Positions 34,970-47,900 of a stretch of DNA of 64,000 nucleotides are shown here, in pieces. The stretch is from Enoplolaimus lenunculus (taxonomy: Eukaryota; Nematoda; Enoplea; Enoplida; Thoracostomopsidae). Position 1 is the first letter of the stretch. Each line of letters begins with the position of its first letter. A model generated the notes under the pieces. It did not search any database and was not told the origin of the DNA. It saw only the letters and a list, made by a program, of their open reading frames with translations. Location of the stretch: NCBI GenBank assembly GCA_030248215.1, contig JASANG010000209.1:1-64000 (forward strand), in the 5' to 3' direction. A program made the position numbers and the translations under genes.

Positions 34970-35957
34970 CTATTGAGTTTTACGCTCAAAACACAACTAT
35001 TATGTCACCCGGATGCGTGTGACAATTCCGGATGCGATCAATGAATAGTTTTCAGGAGTCAAATTAACAATTTACTGCTACATTTACCTAACCATAAGCC
35101 TTAACTTTAAACTGGGGGAGTGTGCATAAGCTCACTTGCCTTTCTTTGCATTGAGTCAAATGCAGCTTTAGATTGCTTGACATATGTTTATCCAACGAAA
35201 TATCTGATTTAAACCATTCTGACAACTTTCCTGCAAGCCAGTAGCCAACGCGGCAATGCTATGGGGTTGAACAGTTTTCAGGAGGGGAAAGCAAAGATTT
35301 CATATGACTTACAAACGAGTTTGAAACTATTCAAGAGGGGGGTGGCAAACTTTTGCAAGAAAATCTAAACCCCAGTGGCCACCCCTGGCCACAGGCCTTC
35401 TTACGCTGTCTCTACGTGAGACAGCGTAATTAATACCGCACCCACTTCCTACAGAAACCCAGACACAAATTGCCCGATTCAAGTTTCCGCACTGTGAAGA
35501 AGTAGAAGTAGAAGATACTAATAAATTCAAATCTTTTTGCAATCTTTACCACCGAAAATAGGCATTTCATTTCGTAAAAATAATTTGCTCGTTAAAGTAG
35601 GTCAGATTTGATTGAACGAGACTGAACAAATATCCAGAGTAAATTTCAAAATTGACATTTTTGTTTAAACCGCTTTGCATTCGTCTCTGGTCCGGCCAAA
35701 CAGGACGTGGTTGCAGACCAGAGGCTAAAAGCGACGCCAACCGCTTTCCAATACGTAGGCATATTGTCAAATGCATTTCGGCAATTAATACTTTTTGCAC
35801 TTGATACACCACTTTGAGCGAATCACACAATAAACGGTACTTAATGGACTATTGAAGCGCCATAACAGCAAATCACCATGCACTTACGATGTCAAGTTGC
35901 ACCAATGAATATTACAATTTTTGGCACGTAGCAATAATAGAAACTGGCATCCTTTTT
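34970..35957. other. 3' flank of the EGF-ligand gene, nothing seen
   Basis: About 1 kb downstream of the stop at 35958. A GC-richer patch at 35365-35420 has GGCCACCCCTGGCCACAGGC but no second end. Confidence 0.45.
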
Positions 35958-38900
35958 TTATACGGCCTCAGTTTCGTCTAAAGTTTGTGGCATAATTTCA
36001 TCGTTCTTCGCCGGCCGAGGTCGAAGTCTACTGGAACAGCGTCTTTCCGACGCTAAATGACGCTGTTCTTCTGACAGCGGACATGATCTCGATTCCTGCG
36101 TCGCTTGCCTTGCGGTATTTGGTCGACTCCGACGCGCGGTAACAGGAATTGATCGAATTATAGAACGTTTGGTGTTGTTGTTGTTGTTGTTGTTGTTTTT
36201 GGTGTTGTTTATTTTGCCAGTAACAACTGATGAATCTGCTGAAGCTGGACACAGTTCAGCTTCGGTGATAATAGTGTGCGCTTTTCGTATGCGTTTTGCG
36301 GCGTCCAAAGTCGGGGAATACTCGTAGTGGTCACAATTAGCGGCAGGTTCAAAATATAGGCTACTCTCAGGCCCAGGCGATGGCTGTGTTGGTTGGATTG
36401 AGCGATCGTTGAATGAATCGTGCAGTTTTGGTCGAGTTAATAAGAGATCGTACGGAATGTGGTGGCTAATTGCTGGTACAACGTGTCTCGGTGGCATGAG
36501 GTATTGTTCGCTTGATGGAGCAAGCCGTTGCGTTGAAATGTGATCAGAATCTCTGACAGGAACTTCGCACACAGTGCGCTAAAAGTGAAAAATAGTCAGT
36601 TTTCCAGGCCGTTTGTCCCAATTTGCATATCGATTATACGGCCAATGTTACTTTAAGGGGCGTAACAGTAGATTAAGCGTATTCCTAAGCCTAAGCCTAA
36701 GCAAAAAATGTAATCTAGAATCTAAACCTACTCTTTTATAGGCCCACGAGACATCTGGACGCCCCTTAAAGTAACATGCGCCGACTATGTTCAGCTAGTT
36801 TTTTTAACAAATTTTTCTAGCTAACATCCTTGTCTTGAAGACAGCACGCAAATTATGCCATAGCGTTTCCTATTGGAAGATATTTCAAAAAAACACTCGC
36901 CGTGGTTCGTTCTAAGGTCCAATTCGATTTTAAATGGGACATACCCCTCTTGACACCTCTTCCAGGCCAGCTATAAACAATGAATATAACAAAATATAAT
37001 TCTTCTATTTCAAGAAATGAACAAATTATCAAAGTTGCCATTAACCTCTTTTCACATTGAGTTGCCTATAGGCAACTCAGCGCAGTGTATATACGTCAAA
37101 TAATATATATCGAACCGTGTTTACCAATTGCAACACGTATACATAGTACTAAATCACCACAATAACGTGAGAACTCCCTCGGGCTCGAGCGTCAAGCTCC
37201 TATAGCTGTGTGGTGATGGTATACGCCTCCCACTCCAGTCACAGGAGTTCGAATCCTAGCATAAAAGTAGGTCTGAGGGGAAATTGAAAATATTCATGTG
37301 AGAAATTGTTAAGTGAAAAATTTTCAGTTTACCATCTATAACCCCTTCTCACATAGAGTTGCCTGTAGGCAACTCAGCGCAGTGTATATACGTTAAATAG
37401 TATATATCGCACCGTGTTTAACAATTGCAACACGTATACATAGTACTAAATCACCACAAGACGTAGAGCCCCCTCGGGCTCGAGCGTCAAGCTCCTATAG
37501 CTGAGTGGTGATGGTATACGCCTCCCACTCCAGTCACTGGAGTTCGAATCTTAGCATAAAAGTATGTCTCAGGGGAAACAGAAAATATTCATGTGAAAAA
37601 CGGTTAACAACTCACTAGAACAGGCCTGGTCAGGTGGTTGTTTGCATCAGGTGTTGGCTTTGACGAATACGTTGTATTTGTCATAATGCTCGCTTGTCGT
37701 TTAATCGAAGAATCTTGGACAACTCGTGGATACCTGCGTCTCCTAAAACAAAAAAATATGGCGTCTAAAAACCCATCGCATTTTTTTGCTTTAACCAAGG
37801 GTCGATGATGCCCTTAAGAGTATGCAAAAACTCTTGTTTTGCATGGAACTAAATCTATCAGCGCTCGTTGCGTGTCGGTCATACCCTCTCTCACTTGGGG
37901 GGGGGTCAATTTTACGTTTATTACACATGTAACGGCAAACCAACATCCAAAATATAATCGCACCGCTTTGCAGTATATGCAACAGCACATGAATTTCAGC
38001 ATCTATGAAGATTTTAACCCCCCCCCCCCCAAATAAAGGGGGTAAAGCGAAAAATGCAACGAGCGCTGAATTCATTCTTTCCTACACAAAATGTACCCAG
38101 TTGCATAGTCTTGTGAAAGGATATCATACACTCTTGCTATAACGTATTTTGTTGGGATACATTTTAAATAGTCATTCGTTCGTTTATTTACGAAATATCG
38201 CACAAATTTGCCGTTAATACAATCAAACGAATAGCTGGAGCAGAACCATGCGAAGAAACTCATCCGAGCTTATTTTTTAGCAAAAACAAAAGCTTTTAAA
38301 CCTACGTTTGAATTTAGCAGTTTAAATTTTTAAAATGTAAAAACATCAGCCGTTTTCTAACAAAAGAATGCATAATTTTTAAACTCACGTTTGAATTCAA
38401 CAGTTTAATTTTTTAAAATTTTAAAAAACATCGGCCGTTTTCTGGTCAAAGAATGCATCACGGGTAACAGTAGCCTGTGCAACAAATGTTTGAAGCCGGT
38501 TTGCGACAATCGCGATTACGAGGTCAACCTTTATATCGATGATCTCATTTACATATATCAATGGCAACGGAACAGTTGCAATTTCGCGCAGTTTAAGCTT
38601 AGGCTTAGGCTTATACACTATCTGGGCGCAACATTACAGGATAATATTAAGGGTTTCAGCAGTTAGAAAATTTGTCACCAACTAACTAGCGATATATTAG
38701 TACGAACATTATAATACTAATAATATTGATAATAATATTAATGATAATAATAATAATAGTGATAATAATAACAATAATAATAATGATAATTATAATAGTA
38801 ATAATAATAATAACTAGTCAGCCAATTTTGCGCAATGCGCAAAAGTATGCGAATACACAACAATCTGTACGCAAATTTTTTTCAGAAACAGTCACATTCT

Positions 38901-41900
38901 GTTTTAAGAAATAACATTGTAAAGAAATTAATGCTGGAAAGTTGCCCAAAATACGTATGTGAGGTATTCCAGCTTTAATATATAGATAACAATAATAACA
39001 ATCACAACGAAAATAATAATAATATTATTAATAATTAAATGATAAGTTTTGCTCATAATTAACGTTTCGATACGTTTACAATAGGCTTTCGGCAAACTCC
39101 ATTACACGATCGTTATTAAAATATGTAATAGAGAAATCACTGCTTACCGAACATAAACGTAAACGCCAGCCGACAACAGAAATACAATCAATATTAATAG
39201 CGTCAGACCACCGGCCAATGATGCAGTTTCAATTCGTCGCAAATGCGTTGATTGAAGCGAATCAGGTGCGTCTCGGTACTCACAACGGCGACCGTACCAT
39301 CCAGGTTGACAACTGAAAATAAGTAAAACTATTAATGCATCGCCATATCAATTTGAAGAGGAAATCGATTTTAACCCATTCTCACATAGAGTTGACTATG
39401 GGCAACTCAGCGCAGTGTATATACGTTAAATAATATGTATCGCACAGTGTTTAACAATTGCAACACGTATACATAGTACTAAATCACCACAAGACGTGAG
39501 AGCCTCCTCGGGCTCGAGCGTCAAGCTCCTATAGCTGAGTGGTGATGGTATACGCCACTCACTCCAGTCACTGGAGTTCGACTCCTAGCATAAAAGTAGG
39601 TCTCAGGGGAAATAGAAAATATTCATGTGAGAAAGGGTTAAGCTTTACGTTATCGTAAATTGCTCGGTAGGTTTCTAGTACACGTCAGTGCGGTGTGTTG
39701 AGTCCCCATTTTTCCCAATGGTTAAACCCCTCACACCAACGGCGACCTTATAAAGTTTAAAATATAAAATTTTAGCAGTAATCTTTGTATCTTTTAATAC
39801 TAATACTTAATGTTTCTTTTCGCTTGCTAACAATCACAAGCATAATCATGATGCGTTTATCTAAAAAATTTAAACATTTCCTGATAATCCACGACCCACC
39901 TTTTACCCGCACCTGAAGTCAACCCAGTATTTAAAAACTGTGAATTTTATACCCACGTGATAAAAATCTTTATCCACGGGCATACCCGAGCGTGAAATTC
40001 TATACCCGACCCACGTTTACCCGCGGGTAATGTCCCACTCCGAGTCGCTGTATATGGGTCGGTGTATATCAGAATCCGAGACCCTGTTTCTAGTGCCAGT
40101 GCAACGCTGATATATACAGATCGAAATAATCGACTTACTCGCAATTGACAAAATACACATCTGATACTTGATTTCGCCAACATTTTCCATCGTTCAAACA
40201 GAACAATTCAGCGTAATCGTCCGTACAATTCTCGCGGGTATAAATCGACCAATTACCAGCATCAGGAATCCATTCCGGACGCGGTGGTCTCGGTTTTGGT
40301 GACGGTCGGGTTGAGCAACACTCTGAAATACAAACACACCAACAGCTGAAATTAGACCAACAGCAATATTTGTAGCTTAAATTTTGAACAGAGGGTTACG
40401 TTTATGAAAAATTTCGAAAGGCAGGTTTTATGTGTTACAAACTGTAAAAGTATTCAAAATACCATTTACATAAACCCCAAGTCAAGGGGTTTTGACCACT
40501 AAAGCTTTCCCTGCTTATTGGATAAATAAATTATTTCAAAGTTTAATATTAAGACTATGCAAAACTATTTTGCGCAACACGCAAAAATTAAAAAAACTAG
40601 CAAGGATTTGATTTCAAGAGAGTAGAATCTAATGAAAACATTTTTTGATTGCTAGGAGCAGAATGTGTTATATTGTAAATGCTGTTCAGTGCATGGTCTC
40701 TGGACTCTAAAAATTTTGCAAAGCGGATACGGTTCGTCTATCCGCATCCATCTGTACGTTCCTGGAACCAAACGCTTTATATAAATATAAAAATAGTAAA
40801 GTCCAAAAATTCAAGAACAAAAAAATGAACTCTAAACGTATACCAAGTCTAAACCTGGATAGCGCCGAATTAATTGCAATTTAAATCGAAATATTGCAAT
40901 GGTTTGACACAAAATTACTAACTTTCAAACCTGTAGCAGCGTAACCAGTTTAACCTGATAGGCAGGGTCAAACCAGATTTACGAGTGTCATGTGGTTGAA
41001 ATAACAACCTATAAAGCGAGTCTAAGGGGTCAAAATTTTCTAGGGCGGCTGAGTCAACGTTTCGACATGGTTCTACAACATGGACGGTAGGCTTATGAAA
41101 TTAATCTATTCCAAATTTTACTTGTTCACAGTAGCAGCTTATTGAAAATTGTCTTCATCGGACCACCTTAAAATCTGCATCACAACTGCAGAATAACTTC
41201 TGGAGACAGCATTGTGAAACTATTGGTGTTAACTACGACTGTGTTGATTAACAAGTTTCCGTGTTTATGCTATATTGTTTTGGTTAGGTTAGCAATATCT
41301 TACATTAAAAGCAGATTAAAAAATTGCTTCAGCGATTAAACCCTCCTAGCCGTGCCGGAGCAGGCAGGGGTTGGGGCTCCCACAAATTCTAAGGTGAGGG
41401 CACTCAAACTGGCGAGCGAAGCGAGCGAGAAGCCAGACGCATTTTAAAACTTAAGCGGTTTTTGATTCAACCGGTTAGGGTGGGGGCCATTTTAGGGATG
41501 GGAACCCCAAATGGGGGGTATGGGTATATCTGCTCCGGCCCTGCCTCCTAGCCTATGCCGGGCGACAAATTATCGGTCGATGAGCTGCCGTACCTGCCGA
41601 TGGTGCCGTTTGACAAGTTTTCAACCGGCGAATTGTCGCAATACCGTTCGGTTTATTTTGAAAACCGAAAAAAAGATATTGTTCAAATTTTGACGAACAA
41701 TACTTACTTGTAATCGTCCAATACACCAAAATCAGGGTGCGTAAAATCGGCATAAACAGGTTATAATCAAACTGGTGTTGTTAAGTCATTTAGGTTTGAG
41801 TAATAAAAACGTTAGATTTTTAGCAACTATTTTGAATTCAGGTTGAAATCTGCATTAAAACCATACACAGCGAACATTGTCTCCAAAATCATGAAAGATG

Positions 41901-44900
41901 CTTGTGAGTGTAGCAAGCTTTCAAACTACATTTGGAAGTGGTGCCACGCTTATTCCTCTCCCTGTACCCTGTAATCAACGGAATCCCTCAGAGCCCAGGG
42001 CCAATTTACAAAACTACAAAATACAGAATTTTAGTTGTAAAAATTCATGTTTTTAGTCCTAAAATTTGATGCCTTTTCCTAGCAAACCTTCGCAAGCTTA
42101 ATAATCATGCATTCACCTGGCAACATTTAAACATTTCTTAATTATAAAGGGGGGGCCCTTACATCGATTTTGGAGTATGAGCCCCTCGTACACTTTGTAC
42201 ACCACTGGTGAGCATTACAACATGAAAGCCGTACCGACGATTCATGTAATTCATGTGTCTTTATAAATAGTTTACTACTAAAACTCAGCTGCGACAATCG
42301 TGACTCGGGAAAACAACTTCTGTCGACGCAAAGATTCGAAGGAATTGAAAAATGATTTTAAGTTTTTCAACCAATTTTTAAGCACAACTGTACCGCGTCG
42401 TATAAATATACATTACTAGAATTGTCACTAGTATACAGTACCCCCCCAGTGTTGGAGCGTTGTTAGGCTCAGGCTTAAGTTTAGGATTAGGTTTAGAGGC
42501 TCAGGCTTAGGTTTAGGTTTAGGTTTAGATTTAATGAATCGCTTGAGTATGCCTAAGCCTTATAAGTACCGAGAAAAGTCAGGCCCGTAACCAGCTCACC
42601 TTGCTGGGGGGGGCTAAAAAATTTTTAGGTGGGACATTCAAGGTAATGACTTGCAAACAAGGTTGAAAATTTTTCAGGAGGGGGCAAAATTTTTCCAGGG
42701 TCGGATGAGCCCCTCCCCCTGCCCCCCCCCCCCTTGGCTACGTGTCCGAGAGAAGTATACAAGAGTCTTGCTAAATTTTTGAATTTTGGCATAGTTTAGG
42801 CTCAGGCTTTAAACTCATTAGGAATAGAATTAAGCTTAACCATATTAATCTTGAAGGTAAAAGCTTACAAGAGTCACCAAATTTAAACTGTCGGAACAAG
42901 CAGAGCGCTGTGATTTGCGGTGACGGGGTAACCTTTAGCGGAAGTTAAGCTAAGCAAAGACGTTTCGAATAAATAAAACAAGTATAAAACGAATAAATCA
43001 AAACAACACCTGAAAAAACACACTATTGATGTGCTGGTGCAACGTTGAAATCGTAAATCATTGTGTACTAAAAACGGTTTAGGTGTACTTAGTATAAATT
43101 GTTAGTGAATCAGGTTATTTTTACAAAATATAACAATTTACACTCAGGGACGCAATTGCGGAATCCAACAAACGGCGGCAGGGCAACTGAAAGGGAGTGT
43201 AATATATATAACAGTGGTACACCTTGAGCGAGCCCATGTCAAGATCAGGGGCGGAACGTTTTTCTGCGGGTCTAGAAAAGAGTAAGCTTAAGCGTTAGAC
43301 TAATGTTTTTGCAGGGCTTATGCTTACGCTTATGCTTAGGAATATGCTCATTATTACGCATAGGCTTAGGCTTAGTCTTAGGCTTAGGAATATGCTCATT
43401 ATTACGCTTAGGCTTAGGCTTAGGAATATGCTCATTATTACGCTTAGGCTTAGGCTTAGGAATATGCTCATTATTACGCATAGGCTTAGGCCAACGCGGC
43501 GCGGGCTCACGCCCTCCGCTACTCACTTCCTACCCCCCCGCTTAGGCTTAGGCTTAGGAATATGCTCATTATTACGCATAGGCTTAGGCTTAGGCTTAGG
43601 CTTAGGAATATGCTCATTATTACGCTTAGGCTTAGGCTTAGGAATATGCTCATTATTACGCTTAGGCTTAGGCTTAGGAATATGCTCATTATTACGCTTA
43701 GGCTTAGGAATATGCTCATTATTACGCTTACGCTTAGGCTTAGGCTTAGGAATATGCTCATTATTACGCTTAGGCTTAGGAATATGCTCATTATTACGCT
43801 TAGGCTTAGGAATATGCTCATTATTACGCTTAGGCTTAGCCTTAGGAATATGCTCATTATTACGCTTAGGCTTAGGCTTAGGCTTAGGAATGTGCTCATT
43901 CTTACGCTTAGGCTTAGGCTTATGCTTGCAATACTGTTCCGCCCTTGTTCTTGACATTGGGCAGCGAAGTGAATGAGAACCCCAAACGTAATTTTAGCAT
44001 AAAATCCACATACAATGTTTTAGTTTTGAAAATCTTGGGATAGCTTTGCGTCCAGAAATTGTCTCATGCAGGGCCAGTTTTTACACTTGGGGAATGCAGC
44101 GTCTAGCTTAAAACTGCATAATGAATTGGTTAAGTGCGACATCACGACTTGCGTGGGAAAAATATCATACAGGGTATGAGTTGAATTTTTTTAGCGAATG
44201 GAAATTTCTCTTTGTAACCTAAAATTCTGTGTAATTCTTGGTTGACTGTAGGTACTCTGCAGAAAATAGTGAGTCAAATTGACTCTCTTAAATAGACTTT
44301 TCCGGACTACACAAATTTAGTTAAAATTCGACTCCGCCAGAGTAAAATTCGATCGATATTGACTCTGGCGGAGTCGAATTTTAACTCAGTTTGTGTAGTC
44401 CGGAAAAGTGTATTTCGGAGAGAGTCAATTTGACTCACCATTTTTGCAGTGTAAATGCAATCGTATAAATTATTTTAAAAATCCTGCCATTTTAAAAACG
44501 GCTTCGTACGTGAGTTTAACTGCATTTTAGCCCCCTTCACGCAATATTTAAACTCAGGCTAGTAGCCAGCTCAACATTCTAGGGGCCCCACAAAAGAGGG
44601 GTATGCTGTTGATTTTCACATTAACTTGCAAGTGTAACTAAGACTTCTAGGGGTGAGTCAGAACGTTTCTAGAGCGGTTGGACCATCCTACCAAACCACC
44701 TCCACAGCCCCAGTGGCGGATCCCGGTTTTTCTGGTGGGAGGATGCGCAAGTGGAAATGTTAAGTTTTGGCACATGTTCATCCCCCCATCTCCTCTCTAA
44801 AGCCGCCCTGGTACGGGCCTGTAAATTGATGCTTTTTCCAGCTACTAAATAAATTTTCAGCGGTTCCGCATAGCCAAAATGCTGAAAGGGGGTTTATTTT

Positions 44901-47900
44901 TGTATAATTTGTAAAATTAAAAATTATATTTAAAACGCAATGAATTTGTTCAACACCGCGCTGTGCTTGGCGCCCGAAACAGTTTATTTTTTCCCTGCAT
45001 TTCACAGGTTTGTGTCGCATTGTTCGAGATTGAATATTGCAATAATTAGAGTTGTAACTCGAGCGTACGCAACAAAAGTTACGTTCAAACATTTTGAATG
45101 AAAGTTATGAGCTCGGAGCAAAACAGAAAAAACACTGTTCACTTTTGACCTTGTACAAAATTCAGTTAATAATATAACAACTGTAGTTGATATTAAATTT
45201 CAGTTTTGTAATAATTTCACCGTGCATAAGCCGCTACGGATGCTTCTGCTCCCAGTGGCGCGGATCCAGAAATTTGGATGGCAGCGCGCGCGGTATGCAG
45301 TGGTGAGAAGAAACTTCCAAGCTAACGCGAGCGAGAAATTATACGCAATTTAAGTACTAAATTTATGACATAAAATTTTTGCTCCCTATAGGTGGGATAG
45401 GCATGGATGCTTTTCGCCCCCGTCGGATCCGCCAGTGTCTGTTTCTGTTCGAATGAAACGTATACATGGTTGAAATTTCGTCGCTTTCAAATTTTTAAAT
45501 AAAATTTGTGGAATACCATTCAGATGAAACAGTATTTTGATTGTTATTTCTGCATGTTAACTTTCCCAGTAGACACTGCAGAGTTTTATCTGAAAACACG
45601 CTGTATCAATTAATGACCCTTACAGCCTAATCTAGTGGCAAGGTTAGCACCCCCTACTCCCCGTGGGGGCCATCGCTTATTGAGGGGACCGCATTAAGAC
45701 TGATTCAGTGAACGTTTAGGCATACAACAGAAAGTTTGGCCAAATTGTTGCCGTTTCTCAACAGTTCTTAATCATTTTCATATTTCGTAGACTCTAAATA
45801 CATTAATTCCGTTCCTATGCGCTATGTTTTGATCTAAATTAAGGGTTTGATCACTAATTTTCGCGAACAAGGTTCCGGTAAACGGTTCGGAGGCCTCGGC
45901 GAAATACAGGGGCACGAGTGGATCACACAGGCGCCTCAAACCTCGTATGGGTGCCTCTCTGACCAACACGGGAATCCTTGCGAGGCGTAGGATCGACCCT
46001 GGCATAATCCCGTTGCACAGCTTGTCCCTTGAGCACATGAAACCATCAGAGACGCAATTTTATCTGATATCCGTTCAGAGGTAGAAAACTTAAATTTTCG
46101 TTGATCTAACAACTTATTTCAATCATCTGGCCGACTCATAAAATATTAGGCCAATGTATAGAACAGGGCCGGAACAGTAGTATAAACATATTCGTAAACC
46201 TAAGCCTACACCTAAGCCTAAACCTAAGCGTAAAAATGAGCGTATTCCTAAGCCTAAGCCTAAGCCTAAGCGTAAGCAGAAAAGTTAGTCTAAAGCTTCA
46301 ACTGACTCTATTAAAGCCCACCTGAAAACGATCCGGCCCTGTTCTAAACAGAGGCCAAATGTTATATACCATCCGCTATTTTTGAAATAAATAATTTCTT
46401 CATAATTCCATGTCAATGAACTCATTTTAGCTAACTTTCGTTATTGTTTCAAACCGAACGTTTTTTGAGTATCGTGAGAAAATGTCACTAGCGTGTAAAA
46501 TTGAACTTGTGCTTTGGACAGTTCACTAAATGTTGTATAGATTTGCGAGAAAGTTGCGTAAAACTTTGCGTTTTAACTGCTCCTAGCGTCATGTTTATAT
46601 AATTTTCATTCAATTCTCGGATCGATGTTGTAGTTAAAAAATGGGCCCATGTAAAAAAAGGGGCGGAACGTGTCTGGACTGACAAAGAGCAAGCTTAAGC
46701 TTTAGACATTTTTTGCTTGGCTAACTCTATTAAGGCTTCGGCTTAGAAATTTGCTTGTAATACTGTTCCGCCCCTGTTCTTTACATTGGGCAGCGAAGCG
46801 GACGAGAACCCAAATGTAATTTTAGCATAAAATTCAAATATGTTTTAATTCTTATGCTTAGGCTTAGGCTTAGGCTTAGAAATATGCTTATAATACCGTT
46901 CCGCCCCCGTTGTTTATATTGGCCAAAAAATGCACTATATATATGCACCTATCTGAAACTTTCGGTTGCTTGTTAAATATATATTTTTTTATTATTTTAA
47001 AAAATAGCAATAAAAATTATTACCATCGAGTTGCTCCTAGTTTTACAAGGTAAATTACGTCTCTCGGATATTTTAGCGTTGAAAGTTACGTTGAGTTAAA
47101 ATTTAACCGTTGAATTTTTCACAAAGTAAGTTTGCCCTTCACTTTGAGCTGATTCGAGATAATTTTGTAAAATTACTTAGCTAAAAACGCGACAAAATGG
47201 ATGTATGTGAAATTTCGAACTGTCTGCTTGACTTCTTTAACAAATTAATGGTTTGTTTTTAACGGAACTTGAGACTTGGGTTAAAGAAATATGGCGGAGG
47301 TACGAAACATGGACTTCCTAGGAATTTAATAAAAAAATAGTAGATTTCGACGCGCTGAATTCAACAGTGTCATTTGTAGCGGTACAAGGTCCGCAAGTTC
47401 AATAGTTATGGCCCATTAAATTTTAACTTCATAGCAATGGTACCGTTGAATTCAGCTCGTCGAGATCTATAGGATCGGCTACTTTTTGTGAAAATCCTAG
47501 GGGGTCCAGATTCCGTCCCTTCGCCAAACAATGTTTTGTTTTTACTGCTGCCTACAAACAACGCTAGATTAGTAATCATTGATTAAACGGTTCGCAATTT
47601 CAATAACAATTGCTAAAGTTTGCAACCTTACATTTATACCAAAGGAAGCCAGCAATTTAATTTAGGACTTAGCTAAGTTTTTCTACCATTCAACTAAGCA
47701 GGCGGACTTGAATTGATTTAATATTAGAAGGAAACAACTTTGCCTGATCCTACTCGAGTAAATTTAGTCATATTGTTCTGCAACCTATTTTTTCAACTAA
47801 ACTAAACCACACAATGTTATTAGCTGTTCCTTGAACGGTATCCTATGGTAAATTATCTGCAAAAGGGTTGTTTGGAAAAACGCAATCCTTGAAAAGACAT

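Noticed and set aside
38421-38618. Open frames on both strands, the plus one cysteine-rich (LCNKCLKPVCDN)
   Set aside because: Partly in a local tandem repeat, no splice signals that fit, and the EGF-ligand exons already join in phase without it.
43272-43976. Several long overlapping frames of KPKPKRNNEH or [10 protein letters not shown] type
   Set aside because: They are translations of the family B tandem array on both strands.
45778-46038. 86-residue minus-strand frame of mixed composition
   Set aside because: No motif recognised, no clear splice sites in a phase fitting the EGF-ligand exons.
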